Source: JACDAN01 sp963834825
GTDB lineage: Bacteria > Actinomycetota > Thermoleophilia > Gaiellales > Gaiellaceae
NCBI GenBank assembly: GCA_963834825.1
Contig: CAWICZ010000014.1
Coordinates: forward strand, 558,001-622,000
DNA: 64,000 nucleotides
Direction of reading: 5' to 3'
Within the stretch, counting starts at the first letter, position 1. Each line of letters begins with the position of its first letter. A program made the translations under genes and the position numbers. The notes beneath the pieces were generated by a model. It made no database searches and was not told where the DNA came from. It was given only the letters and a program-made list of their open reading frames with translations. This document shows, piece by piece, positions 57,543 through 64,000 of the stretch.

Positions 57543-57704
57543 TGCCCCGCCCAGCGATACATGCCGGCTTCTGGCCCGCGATCACGCGGCGCCAGAGCCC
57601 ACCCTCCTCCTCACCAAGGCTGTCCAGCCTTGGCTCGTCGGAGTGCGGCCTCTGGCTTGGTGCTCGCGACCCAGAATCTCGGCGGCATCACTGGACGGGG
57701 CACT
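57541..57704 (+). repeat. 164-bp structured repeat with terminal inverted repeats, copy 2 (between atpF and atpH)
   Basis: Same length and design as the glyA copy, with 13 differences. Two pairs of differences are compensatory: A:T to G:C in the terminal stem, and G:C to C:G in the inner stem (CTCG/CGAG becomes CTCC/GGAG). The CCAAGGCT hairpin keeps its stem while its loop changes. It ends one base before the atpH ATG; GGACGGGG is the only possible ribosome site. Confidence 0.92.
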
Positions 57705-57705
57705 G

Positions 57706-58239
57706 ATGGCCGTCGCCGAGCGCATCTACGCGAACGCCCTGTTCGAGGCGGCCAAGGAGCAGGCCCGCCTCGAGCCGGTGCGTGACGACCTCCATGCCTT
57801 TGCCGACGCTGCACGCGAGGTGCCCGAGCTGCGCGCCTTGCTCCAGAACCCGGAGATCGACTCGCGGGTCAAGCGCGACGCGCTCGCGAGCGTGCTCGCC
57901 GACGCCGACGAGCTCGTCCGCAACTTCGTCCTGCTCCTGGTCGAGAAGGGGAGGACCGACGAGCTCGACGGGATCGTCGCGGAGTTCGACGCGCTCGTCG
58001 CCGTCGAGGAAGGCATCCTCGACGTCGAGCTGACGACCGCGGTCGAGCTCTCGGACGACGAGGCGACGAACATTCTTGGGCAGATCCAGCAGGTCTCCGG
58101 CCGCAAGTTGCGCGCCTCCCGGAAGGTCGAGCCCGCACTGATCGGCGGCTTCGTGCTGCAGGCCGGCTCCTACCGAGCCGACGCCAGCGTTCGTGGCCGG
58201 CTGGAACGACTACGACGCGAGTTGAAGGGAGTTACGTGA
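57706..58239 (+). CDS. atpH: F0F1 ATP synthase subunit delta
   Basis: About 177 residues. RIYANALFEAAKEQARLEPVRDDLHAFADAAREVPELRALLQNPEIDSRVKRDAL at the N-terminus, NFVLLLVEKGRTDELDGIVAEFDALV in the middle and PALIGGFVLQAGSYRADASVRGRLERLRREL at the C-terminus define OSCP/delta. First codons (ATGGCCGTCGC) are identical to those of glyA, extending the shared repeat into the coding region. Confidence 0.95.
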   Translation: MAVAERIYANALFEAAKEQARLEPVRDDLHAFADAAREVPELRALLQNPEIDSRVKRDALASVLADADELVRNFVLLLVEKGRTDELDGIVAEFDALVAVEEGILDVELTTAVELSDDEATNILGQIQQVSGRKLRASRKVEPALIGGFVLQAGSYRADASVRGRLERLRRELKGVT

Positions 58240-59759
58240 GACTTCGTCCCGAGGAAATAACGTCGATCCTCAAGGAGCGGATCGAGCAGTACGACGTCGA
58301 GACCGACCTGGCCGAGGTCGGCGGCGTCCTCCAGGTCGGCGACGGCATCGCCCGCATTTACGGGCTCGAGAATGCGGTCTCGACCGAGATGCTCGAGTTC
58401 GAGCACGGTGTCACCGGCATCGCCTTCAACCTCGAGGAGGACAACGTCGGCGCCGCGCTCTTCGGCGAGTGGGAGCTGATCAAGGAGGGCCAGCCGGTCA
58501 AGAGGACCGGACGGGTCGCGAGCGTCCCGGTCGGCGACGCTCTTGTGGGCCGCATCGTCGACCCGCTCGGAAATCCCCTCGACGGCGGACCGCCGATCGA
58601 GGCGACCGAGCGACGACCGATGGAGTTCAAGGCGCCGGGCGTCGTCGACCGGCAGCCGGTCAAGGAGCCGCTCCAGACGGGGATCAAAGCGATTGACGCG
58701 ATGACGAACGTCGGGCGCGGCCAGCGCGAGCTGATCATCGGCGATCGCTCGACGGGCAAGACGACGATTCTGATCGACACGATCCTGAACCAGAAGGACA
58801 CGGACGTGATCTGCATCTACGTGGCGATCGGCCAGAAGGCGTCGACGGTCGCCCAGGTGTACGAACTGCTGCGTGACCGGGGCGCGATGGAGTACACGAT
58901 CATCGTCGACGCCGCCGCGAACGAGGCGGCGCCGATCAAGTGGATGGCGCCGTTCGCCGGCGCAGCCATGGGCGAGCACATCATGTTCAACGGCGGTCAC
59001 GCAGTCTGCATGTACGACGACCTCTCGAAGCACGCGGATGCGTATCGGCAGCTGTCGCTGCTTCTCCGGCGCCCGCCTGGTCGCGAGGCGTTCCCCGGCG
59101 ACGTCTTCTACCTCCACTCGCGGTTGCTCGAGCGCGCCTGCAAGCTCTCGGACGAGCTCGGCGGAGGCTCGCTGACCGCGCTCCCGATCATCGAGACGCA
59201 GGCGGGTGACATCTCGGCCTACATCCCGACGAACGTGATCTCGATCACGGACGGCCAGATCTTCCTCGAGTCCGACCTCTTCTTCTCCGGTGTCCGCCCG
59301 GCCGTGAACGTCGGCGTCTCCGTCTCGCGCGTCGGCGCGAGCGCCCAGACGAAGGCGATGAAGAAGGTTGCCGGCCGTCTCCGGCTCGAGCTCTCGCAGT
59401 ACCGGGAGCTCGAGGCGTTCTCGCAGTTCGGGTCGGAGCTCGACCTGGCAACTCAGCGGACGCTCGCGAGTGGCGAGCGCATGGTGGCGACGCTCAACCA
59501 GCCTCAGAACCAGCCGTGGCCGATGGAGGAGCAGGTCGTCGCGATCTGGGTCGGCATCAACGGCTACCTGAACGACATCCCCACCTCTCAGGTGTCGCGG
59601 TTCCAGGAAGAGCTGCGGGAGTACTCGCGTACCGAAGGCACGATCTACAAGGAGATCCGCGAGACCGGTGACCTCCCGGACGAGCTGGAGGAGCGCCTGA
59701 GGCAGGAGGTCGAGAAGTTCAAGCAAAGCTTCCTCGTCCACGAGGAATCAGTGGTTTAA
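58236..59759 (+). CDS. atpA: F0F1 ATP synthase subunit alpha
   Basis: Non-catalytic nucleotide-binding subunit, about 507 residues. P-loop GDRSTGKTTILIDTI, the alpha-specific LRPEEITSILKERIE start, RPPGREAFPGDVFYLHSRLLERA and SISDGQI-like ITDGQIFLESDLFFSGVRPAVNVGVSVSRVG. GTGA overlap with atpH. Its stop overlaps the 32-bp repeat remnant. Confidence 0.97.
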   Translation: MRLRPEEITSILKERIEQYDVETDLAEVGGVLQVGDGIARIYGLENAVSTEMLEFEHGVTGIAFNLEEDNVGAALFGEWELIKEGQPVKRTGRVASVPVGDALVGRIVDPLGNPLDGGPPIEATERRPMEFKAPGVVDRQPVKEPLQTGIKAIDAMTNVGRGQRELIIGDRSTGKTTILIDTILNQKDTDVICIYVAIGQKASTVAQVYELLRDRGAMEYTIIVDAAANEAAPIKWMAPFAGAAMGEHIMFNGGHAVCMYDDLSKHADAYRQLSLLLRRPPGREAFPGDVFYLHSRLLERACKLSDELGGGSLTALPIIETQAGDISAYIPTNVISITDGQIFLESDLFFSGVRPAVNVGVSVSRVGASAQTKAMKKVAGRLRLELSQYRELEAFSQFGSELDLATQRTLASGERMVATLNQPQNQPWPMEEQVVAIWVGINGYLNDIPTSQVSRFQEELREYSRTEGTIYKEIRETGDLPDELEERLRQEVEKFKQSFLVHEESVV

Positions 59760-59790
59760 GTGCCTCGACGGCATTACTGGACGGGGCACT
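59759..59790 (+). repeat. 32-bp deletion derivative of the structured repeat (between atpA and atpG)
   Basis: AGTGCC at the left, a 4-nt junction (TCGA), then the right end of the element (CGGCATTACTGGACGGGGCACT region, 59769-59790). The internal ~130 bp are missing. The terminal bases can still form a short hairpin. It lies 5 nt before the atpG ATG. Confidence 0.82.
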
Positions 59791-59795
59791 AACCC

Positions 59796-60683
59796 ATGGC
59801 TCAAGTCCAGGATCTCAAGCGCCGGATCCGCTCCGTTCGCAACACGCGGAAGATCACGAAGGCCTTCGAGCTCGTCGCGGCCGCGCGCCTGCGGCGGGCC
59901 CAGGCCCGGATCGAGGCGATGCGGCCGTACGCCGACCGGATGCTTGAGCTGATGGTCGGCACCTCCCGGGCGAGCACGTCCGTTCGGGGTTTGCCCCTGC
60001 TCCAGCGGCGCGAGGTCCGCAAGGCGGCCGTGCTCGGCCTGACCGGAGACCGCGGTCTCGCCGGCGCTTTCAACGCGCAGATCCTTCGCCGCGTCTTCGA
60101 GGTCGAGCGGCGCCTCCGAGGAGACGGGGTGGAGGTCCGCTGGCTGGTCTCCGGCCGCAAAGGGGACTCGACCCTCCGCTTCCGGCGCCACAAGGTCGAC
60201 CAGGCCTGGATCGGATTCAGCGACCGGCCCGCCTACGCTGACGCGAAGGCGATCGCCCACAAGATCATCGAGCTCTACTCGGAGGGCGACGTGGACAGCG
60301 TGATCGTCGTCTACAACCACTTCGAGTCACCGCTCGTCCAGCGGGTCGTCGAGCAGGAGATCCTCCCGATTCCCGAGCACGTGCTCGAGGCGAGCGAGGA
60401 CGCACCGGCGACGCTCGTCGGCGACTTCATCTACGAGCCCGAGCCCGAGGAGATCCTCGAGCGGCTGCTGCCGGTCTACGTCGAGACCGAGCTCTTCCGC
60501 GCCCTGCTCGAGTCGGCCGCGTCGGAGCAGGGGGCTCGGATGACCGCGATGCGCAACGCCTCGAAGAACGCCGGCGAGCTCATCGACAGTCTCACGCTGG
60601 CGATGAACCGGGCCCGCCAGGCCGAGATCACCCAGGAGATCCTGGAGGTCGTGGCAGGAGCAGACGCCCTGACCGCAAGTTGA
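59796..60683 (+). CDS. atpG: F0F1 ATP synthase subunit gamma
   Basis: Rotor shaft subunit, about 295 residues. QDLKRRIRSVRNTRKITKAFELVAAARLRRAQ at the N-terminus, GLTGDRGLAGAFNAQILRR in the middle and ESAASEQGARMTAMRNASKNAGELIDSLTLAMNRARQAEITQEILEVVAGADAL at the C-terminus are diagnostic. Unusually, atpD and atpC do not follow; transporter genes do. Confidence 0.96.
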   Translation: MAQVQDLKRRIRSVRNTRKITKAFELVAAARLRRAQARIEAMRPYADRMLELMVGTSRASTSVRGLPLLQRREVRKAAVLGLTGDRGLAGAFNAQILRRVFEVERRLRGDGVEVRWLVSGRKGDSTLRFRRHKVDQAWIGFSDRPAYADAKAIAHKIIELYSEGDVDSVIVVYNHFESPLVQRVVEQEILPIPEHVLEASEDAPATLVGDFIYEPEPEEILERLLPVYVETELFRALLESAASEQGARMTAMRNASKNAGELIDSLTLAMNRARQAEITQEILEVVAGADALTAS

Positions 60684-60747
60684 TCTGCTCCTAACAAAGT
60701 CGCCGGCCGATAGTCAAACGTAATCGGTACGCCCGATCCCCGGGCGT

Positions 60748-60753
60748 TATTCT
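60748..60753 (+). promoter_or_regulatory. -10 box TATTCT for the ABC importer genes
   Basis: TATTCT, 10 nt, ATG 60764; a longer spacing than at most other genes here. Confidence 0.45.
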
Positions 60754-60763
60754 CTTCCCGAAG

Positions 60764-61831
60764 ATGGCAGACGAACGACGCGAAGTGCTCTCGGCCGGCG
60801 CCGGCCTGGCCGCCGAGGTCGCGCTGGAATCCGGCACCGCGCTCGGTGAGATCACCGATGTCAAAGCTCGCGGCTACTGGGAACAGGTCTGGCGGCGGTT
60901 CAGGAAAGACAAGATCGCCATCGCGAGCGGCGTCTTCATCGTCCTGCTGATCATGACGGCCTTCATCGGCGCGCCGATTGCCAAAGCCTGGCTCGGCCAC
61001 GGCCCGAACGACATCTTCCCGGAGCCCGGGGTCGGCGTCGACCTCGAGCTCGTCCCGCGCGACCCGCTGACCCACGCGCAAGCCTTCAACCCCGAGACGG
61101 GGAAGACTGAGCCCGTCTTCTTCCCGCTCGGAACCTCGGACACGCTCGGGCGCGACCTGATGATGCGCCTGCTCTACGGCGCGCGCGTCTCGCTGTACGT
61201 CGCGATCGGCGCCACGTTCCTCTCGATGTTCATCGGAGTCCTACTCGGCGCGACGGCCGGCTATTTCCGCGGAGCGATCGACTCGTTGATCTCGCGGCTG
61301 ACCGAGATCGTCATGGCGTTCCCGCTGCTCTTGTTCGTGATCGCACTCGCGGCGACGGTCGGCGACCGACTCAACGACATCACGTTCGGGTTCTTACCTC
61401 GAGGAGTCGTCATGCTCATCCTCGTCGGCGGCATCTTCGGCTGGTTCTACCCGGCGCGGATCGTGCGTGCCCAGGTGCTCTCGCTCCGCGAGAAGGAATT
61501 CATCGAGGCCGCCCGGATGGTCGGCTCCAGCGACTGGCGGATCATCCGCTCGCACCTGCTGCCGCACCTGGTCGCGCCGATCATCGTCTACTCGACCCTG
61601 ATCGTCGCGCAGTTCGTCCTCTTCGAGGCCGGCCTCTCGTTCCTCGGCCTGGGCGTCCCGCTGCCGGACCCGAGCTGGGGGAACCTGCTCGCAGGAGCGC
61701 CCGCGTTCTACCTCCAGCAGCCCTGGCTGATGTTCTGGCCCGGCGCGGCGGTGCTCTTGACGACACTCGCGTTCAACCTCCTCGGCGACGGCCTCCGCGA
61801 CGCGTTCGATCCGCGCGGCGCAGCGCACTAG
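60764..61831 (+). CDS. ABC transporter permease, OppC/DppC type
   Basis: Inner-membrane permease of a peptide/nickel-class importer, about 355 residues. N-terminal OppC segment (YWEQVWRRFRKDKIAIASGVFIVLLIMTAFIGAPI), a periplasmic loop with PLGTSDTLGRDLMMRLLYGARVSLYVA, and the EAA loop EAARMVGSSDWRIIRSHLLPHL that contacts the ATPase. The periplasmic loop is longer than usual, about 60 residues. Solute-binding and second permease genes follow. Confidence 0.92.
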   Translation: MADERREVLSAGAGLAAEVALESGTALGEITDVKARGYWEQVWRRFRKDKIAIASGVFIVLLIMTAFIGAPIAKAWLGHGPNDIFPEPGVGVDLELVPRDPLTHAQAFNPETGKTEPVFFPLGTSDTLGRDLMMRLLYGARVSLYVAIGATFLSMFIGVLLGATAGYFRGAIDSLISRLTEIVMAFPLLLFVIALAATVGDRLNDITFGFLPRGVVMLILVGGIFGWFYPARIVRAQVLSLREKEFIEAARMVGSSDWRIIRSHLLPHLVAPIIVYSTLIVAQFVLFEAGLSFLGLGVPLPDPSWGNLLAGAPAFYLQQPWLMFWPGAAVLLTTLAFNLLGDGLRDAFDPRGAAH

Positions 61832-61951
61832 GGACTCGAGGAAAAGGCGCTGCGCTTCGGCCTGCCGGAGCCCGTCGGCTGATATTAGAAACTCTATTCT
61901 AGGCGCCTTAACCGCGCGCTAACTATCCCGAGTATCGCGCGTCTTACTGCG

Positions 61952-61971
61952 CGGGACGCGAGGGCGTCCCG
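61952..61971. other. Hairpin in the leader of the solute-binding protein gene
   Basis: CGGGACGC-GAGG-GCGTCCCG, a perfect 8-bp stem. It lies 50 nt before ATG 62021 in the 189-bp gap after the permease gene. An AT-rich patch (61882-61902, with TAGAA and TTCTA arms) upstream may hold the promoter. Confidence 0.45.
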
Positions 61972-62020
61972 TGTCGGCGGCAACCGTCTGCGGCCGGCAC
62001 GAATCGTGGAAAGGAGTCTC

Positions 62021-63688
62021 ATGCACAGACGACTCATGGTTTCGGTCGCGATGCTGCTTGTCGGCGCCGGCCTGCTCGCTGCGTCCGCGGTCGCGGGCCC
62101 GTCGGGCAGTGCCTCGCCGCAAGCAACCGATTCGGGCCAGGCAAGGGTCGGCGGTACGTTCAAGCACAGCCTCTCGACCGACATCGACTATGTCGATCCG
62201 GCGTTGGCCTACTACGTGCCATCGTGGGCGATCATGTACGCGACCGGGGGAATGCTCTTCAACTACCCGGATGCGCCGGCTCCGCGTGGCTCGCGGCTCA
62301 CGCCGGAGATCGCGGCGGGCTTCCCGCGCATCGCGCGGAACGGCCTGACCTACACCTTCCAGCTCAAGAAGACGTACCGACTGAGCAACGGTCAGCGTGT
62401 TACTGCGGCGAACTTCGTCTACGCGTTCAATCGTGACCTGAACCGGCGGATGAACTCGCCCTCGCAGCCGTTTATCGAGGACATCGCGGGCGCTGAGGCT
62501 GTCATCGCCGGCCGCGCACAGCGGGCGACGGGCGTGAAGGCGCTCGGCGCGTACACGTTGCAGATCCGCCTCACGAAGCGCGCTCCGGACCTCGTGGCCC
62601 GGCTCGCGATGCCGTTCTTCCAGGCGATCCCGACGAACCTGCCGATCGAGCCGGACGGCGTCCGCGCCCCGGTGCACACGGCGGGTCCGTACTACATCGC
62701 CCGCTGGGAGCAGACCCGGCAGGTCGTTGTGCAGCGGAACCGCTTCTATCGCGGACCGCGCCCGCACAACGTCAACTCGATCGTGATCGACGTCGGGCTT
62801 CCGCTCGAGACGATCAAGCTGAACATCGATCGTGGCACAACGGACACGGGCGACATCCCGCCCGCGGCACATGCGGAGCTTGGTAAGCGCTACGGCGTCA
62901 AGAAGCAGTCGCCGGGTCGCTACTTCGCCAATCCGTCTGCCGCAGTCGACTACCTCGCGATGAACCACGACCGTCCGCTCTTCGGCGGCGGCGGCAACGG
63001 CAACGTGCGGCTGAAGAAGGCCGTCAACTACGTCATCGACCGTCAGGCGATCCTCGGACAGCGTGGCGCCTACGCCGGTGTGACGAACGACCAGTACATG
63101 CCGCCGTCCATGCGCGGCTTCAAGAACGCCGCCATCTACCCGCGGCGCCCGAACCTCTCGCAGGCTCGGACGCTGGCCACCGGCCAGACCCGCGGCGGCA
63201 GCGGCGTGTTCTACTGCTCGAACCGGGCTCCTGCTCCGCAGCAGTGCCAGATCGCTCAGGCGAACCTGCGGAACATCGGCCTGAACATGGACATCAAGCA
63301 GTTCCCGCGGGCGACGCAGTTCGAGCTCACGGGGCGGCGTGGTGAGCCGTTCGACCTCACGCTTGAGGGTTGGCACATGGACTACTTCGATCCGTACGAC
63401 TTCATCTTCCTGGTCGACGGGACGACGATCCGGCCTTCCAACAACGTGAACTTCTCGTACTTCAACTCAGCGGCGTATAACCGGAAGATTCTTGCGGCAA
63501 AGCAGCTGTCAGGCGTAAAGCGTTACCAGGCCTTCAGCGCGCTCGACGTGGATATCGCCCGGAACGCTGCTCCGCTCGCGTCATTCGCGACGCGGAACGA
63601 TCGTCACTACTTGTCGAGCCGAGTCGGTGGCTACGTCTACCACCCGGTCTTCACGTGGGATTACCCGGCCATGTTCCTTACTCGGTAG
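62021..63688 (+). CDS. ABC transporter substrate-binding protein, family 5 (peptide/nickel type)
   Basis: Exported solute-binding protein of about 555 residues. Signal peptide HRRLMVSVAMLLVGAGLLAASAVAG; then GGTFKHSLSTDIDYVDPALAYYVPSW, the SBP_bac_5 signature region (YTFQLKKTYRLSNGQRVTAANFVYAFNRDLNR), AVNYVIDRQAIL and the C-terminal FDLTLEGWHMDYFDPYDFIFLVDG. ATG 62021 has AAAGGAG 5 nt upstream. High expression is plausible, with its own leader hairpin and a strong terminator. The ligand is unknown. Confidence 0.92.
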   Translation: MHRRLMVSVAMLLVGAGLLAASAVAGPSGSASPQATDSGQARVGGTFKHSLSTDIDYVDPALAYYVPSWAIMYATGGMLFNYPDAPAPRGSRLTPEIAAGFPRIARNGLTYTFQLKKTYRLSNGQRVTAANFVYAFNRDLNRRMNSPSQPFIEDIAGAEAVIAGRAQRATGVKALGAYTLQIRLTKRAPDLVARLAMPFFQAIPTNLPIEPDGVRAPVHTAGPYYIARWEQTRQVVVQRNRFYRGPRPHNVNSIVIDVGLPLETIKLNIDRGTTDTGDIPPAAHAELGKRYGVKKQSPGRYFANPSAAVDYLAMNHDRPLFGGGGNGNVRLKKAVNYVIDRQAILGQRGAYAGVTNDQYMPPSMRGFKNAAIYPRRPNLSQARTLATGQTRGGSGVFYCSNRAPAPQQCQIAQANLRNIGLNMDIKQFPRATQFELTGRRGEPFDLTLEGWHMDYFDPYDFIFLVDGTTIRPSNNVNFSYFNSAAYNRKILAAKQLSGVKRYQAFSALDVDIARNAAPLASFATRNDRHYLSSRVGGYVYHPVFTWDYPAMFLTR

Positions 63689-63713
63689 GGACGGAACACG
63701 GACGTTGAGAACA

Positions 63714-63746
63714 GGGCGCCGGCTTCAAGCCGGCGCCCTCTCTCTT
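63714..63746 (+). terminator. Rho-independent terminator after the solute-binding gene
   Basis: GGGCGCCGGC-TTCAA-GCCGGCGCCC followed by TCTCTCTTTC: a 10-bp perfect stem and a pyrimidine-rich tail. Confidence 0.88.
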
Positions 63747-63812
63747 TCGAACTGCACGCAAGGCTTCGTACGGCGGTAAGCTGATGGCCCTTCCGATTCC
63801 CCCGAGGCGCGT

Positions 63813-64000
63813 ATGTACCGATACCTGATTCGACGGCTCTTCTGGGCGGGCGTGATGTTCATCGCCGTCACGGTCGTCTCGTACATCATCTTCTTCCTCG
63901 TCCCGGCCGAGCCCGCCCGCTTGATCTGCGGTGCGCAGTGCCCGCCGGACCAGGTCGAGCGTGTTCGCAAGGAGGTCGGGCTCGACGACCCGATCTACGT
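63813..64000 (+). CDS. ABC transporter permease, OppB/DppB type, 3' end outside window
   Basis: The first ~62 residues are visible: YRYLIRRLFWAGVMFIAVTVVSYIIFFLVPAEPARL is the classic DppB/OppB N-terminal helix, followed by QVERVRKEVGLDDPIY, which matches the family's (I/V)xxxRxxLGLDxP. This supplies the second permease of the importer begun at 60764. ATG 63813 follows GAGG. Confidence 0.9.
   Translation, partial: MYRYLIRRLFWAGVMFIAVTVVSYIIFFLVPAEPARLICGAQCPPDQVERVRKEVGLDDPIY

Noticed and set aside
1..64000. CRISPR arrays, rRNA genes, prophage or insertion-sequence transposases
   Set aside because: No regularly spaced direct repeats, no rRNA sequence and no transposase, integrase or phage structural protein was seen on either strand.

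Overview
The window is 64 kb of high-GC, gene-dense chromosome from a free-living, aerobic actinobacterium-like bacterium. Codon use is strongly G/C-ending. Genes often overlap by 4 nt (NTGA), and many starts look leaderless: a TANNNT-like -10 box lies 6-10 nt before an ATG or GTG. DasR-type and Gram-positive LexA-type operators are present. The order rpmE-DUF1385-prfA-prmC-tsaC-glyA-upp-wecA-atp also fits Actinomycetota. A deep-branching class such as Thermoleophilia is my inference, not proven. No rRNA operon, prophage, integrase, transposase or CRISPR array is visible. One tRNA (initiator tRNA-Met) lies at 532-605.

Layout. 1-10 kb: msrA (cut by the window edge), tRNA-fMet, a secreted PhoX/DUF839 protein, a propionyl-CoA-synthetase-like ligase, a cysteine-dioxygenase-like cupin, a GFA-family protein, a cyclic-nucleotide-binding protein, a frameshifted carotenoid-desaturase-like oxidoreductase and an exonuclease/GIY-YIG nuclease under a perfect LexA box. 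10-20 kb: hydrolases, a citryl-CoA-lyase/PaaK-like/MetE-like cluster, an EncFtn-like ferritin, an ArsR-AHSA1 pair with its operator, and an ECF sigma factor with a SnoaL tail facing a STAS protein. 20-28 kb: frameshifted MFS and AI-2E transporters, clpS-DUF2017, a GH18 chitinase with a DasR-type site, and an RpoD-family sigma factor coupled to a NYN RNase that seems to start with CTG.

28-46 kb is a fatty-acid/propionate oxidation region: thiolase, 3-hydroxyacyl-CoA dehydrogenase, acyl-CoA dehydrogenase, cobalamin adenosyltransferase, split methylmalonyl-CoA mutase, enoyl-CoA hydratase, etfB-etfA and ETF-quinone oxidoreductase. Together they could take acyl-CoAs to acetyl-CoA and succinyl-CoA and pass electrons to quinone. 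A candidate nucleotidyltransferase toxin-antitoxin pair and an APH pseudogene sit among them. 46-61 kb is the translation/glyA/upp/wecA block and the F-type ATP synthase operon (atpZ-I-B-E-F-H-A-G), with atpD and atpC absent where expected. 61-64 kb begins a peptide/nickel-type ABC importer.

The most unusual feature is a 164-bp repeat with terminal inverted repeats (AGTGCCCC...GGGGCACT). Two full copies end one base before the start codons of glyA and atpH, and a 32-bp remnant precedes atpG. The two full copies carry compensatory base changes and alternative pairings, as expected of a structured leader RNA or a MITE-like element under structural constraint. Other notable points are divergent leaderless genes whose -10 boxes overlap, candidate CTG starts at CTGA overlaps, a BIME-like palindrome array before the atp operon, and five one-base frameshifts that may be sequence errors.
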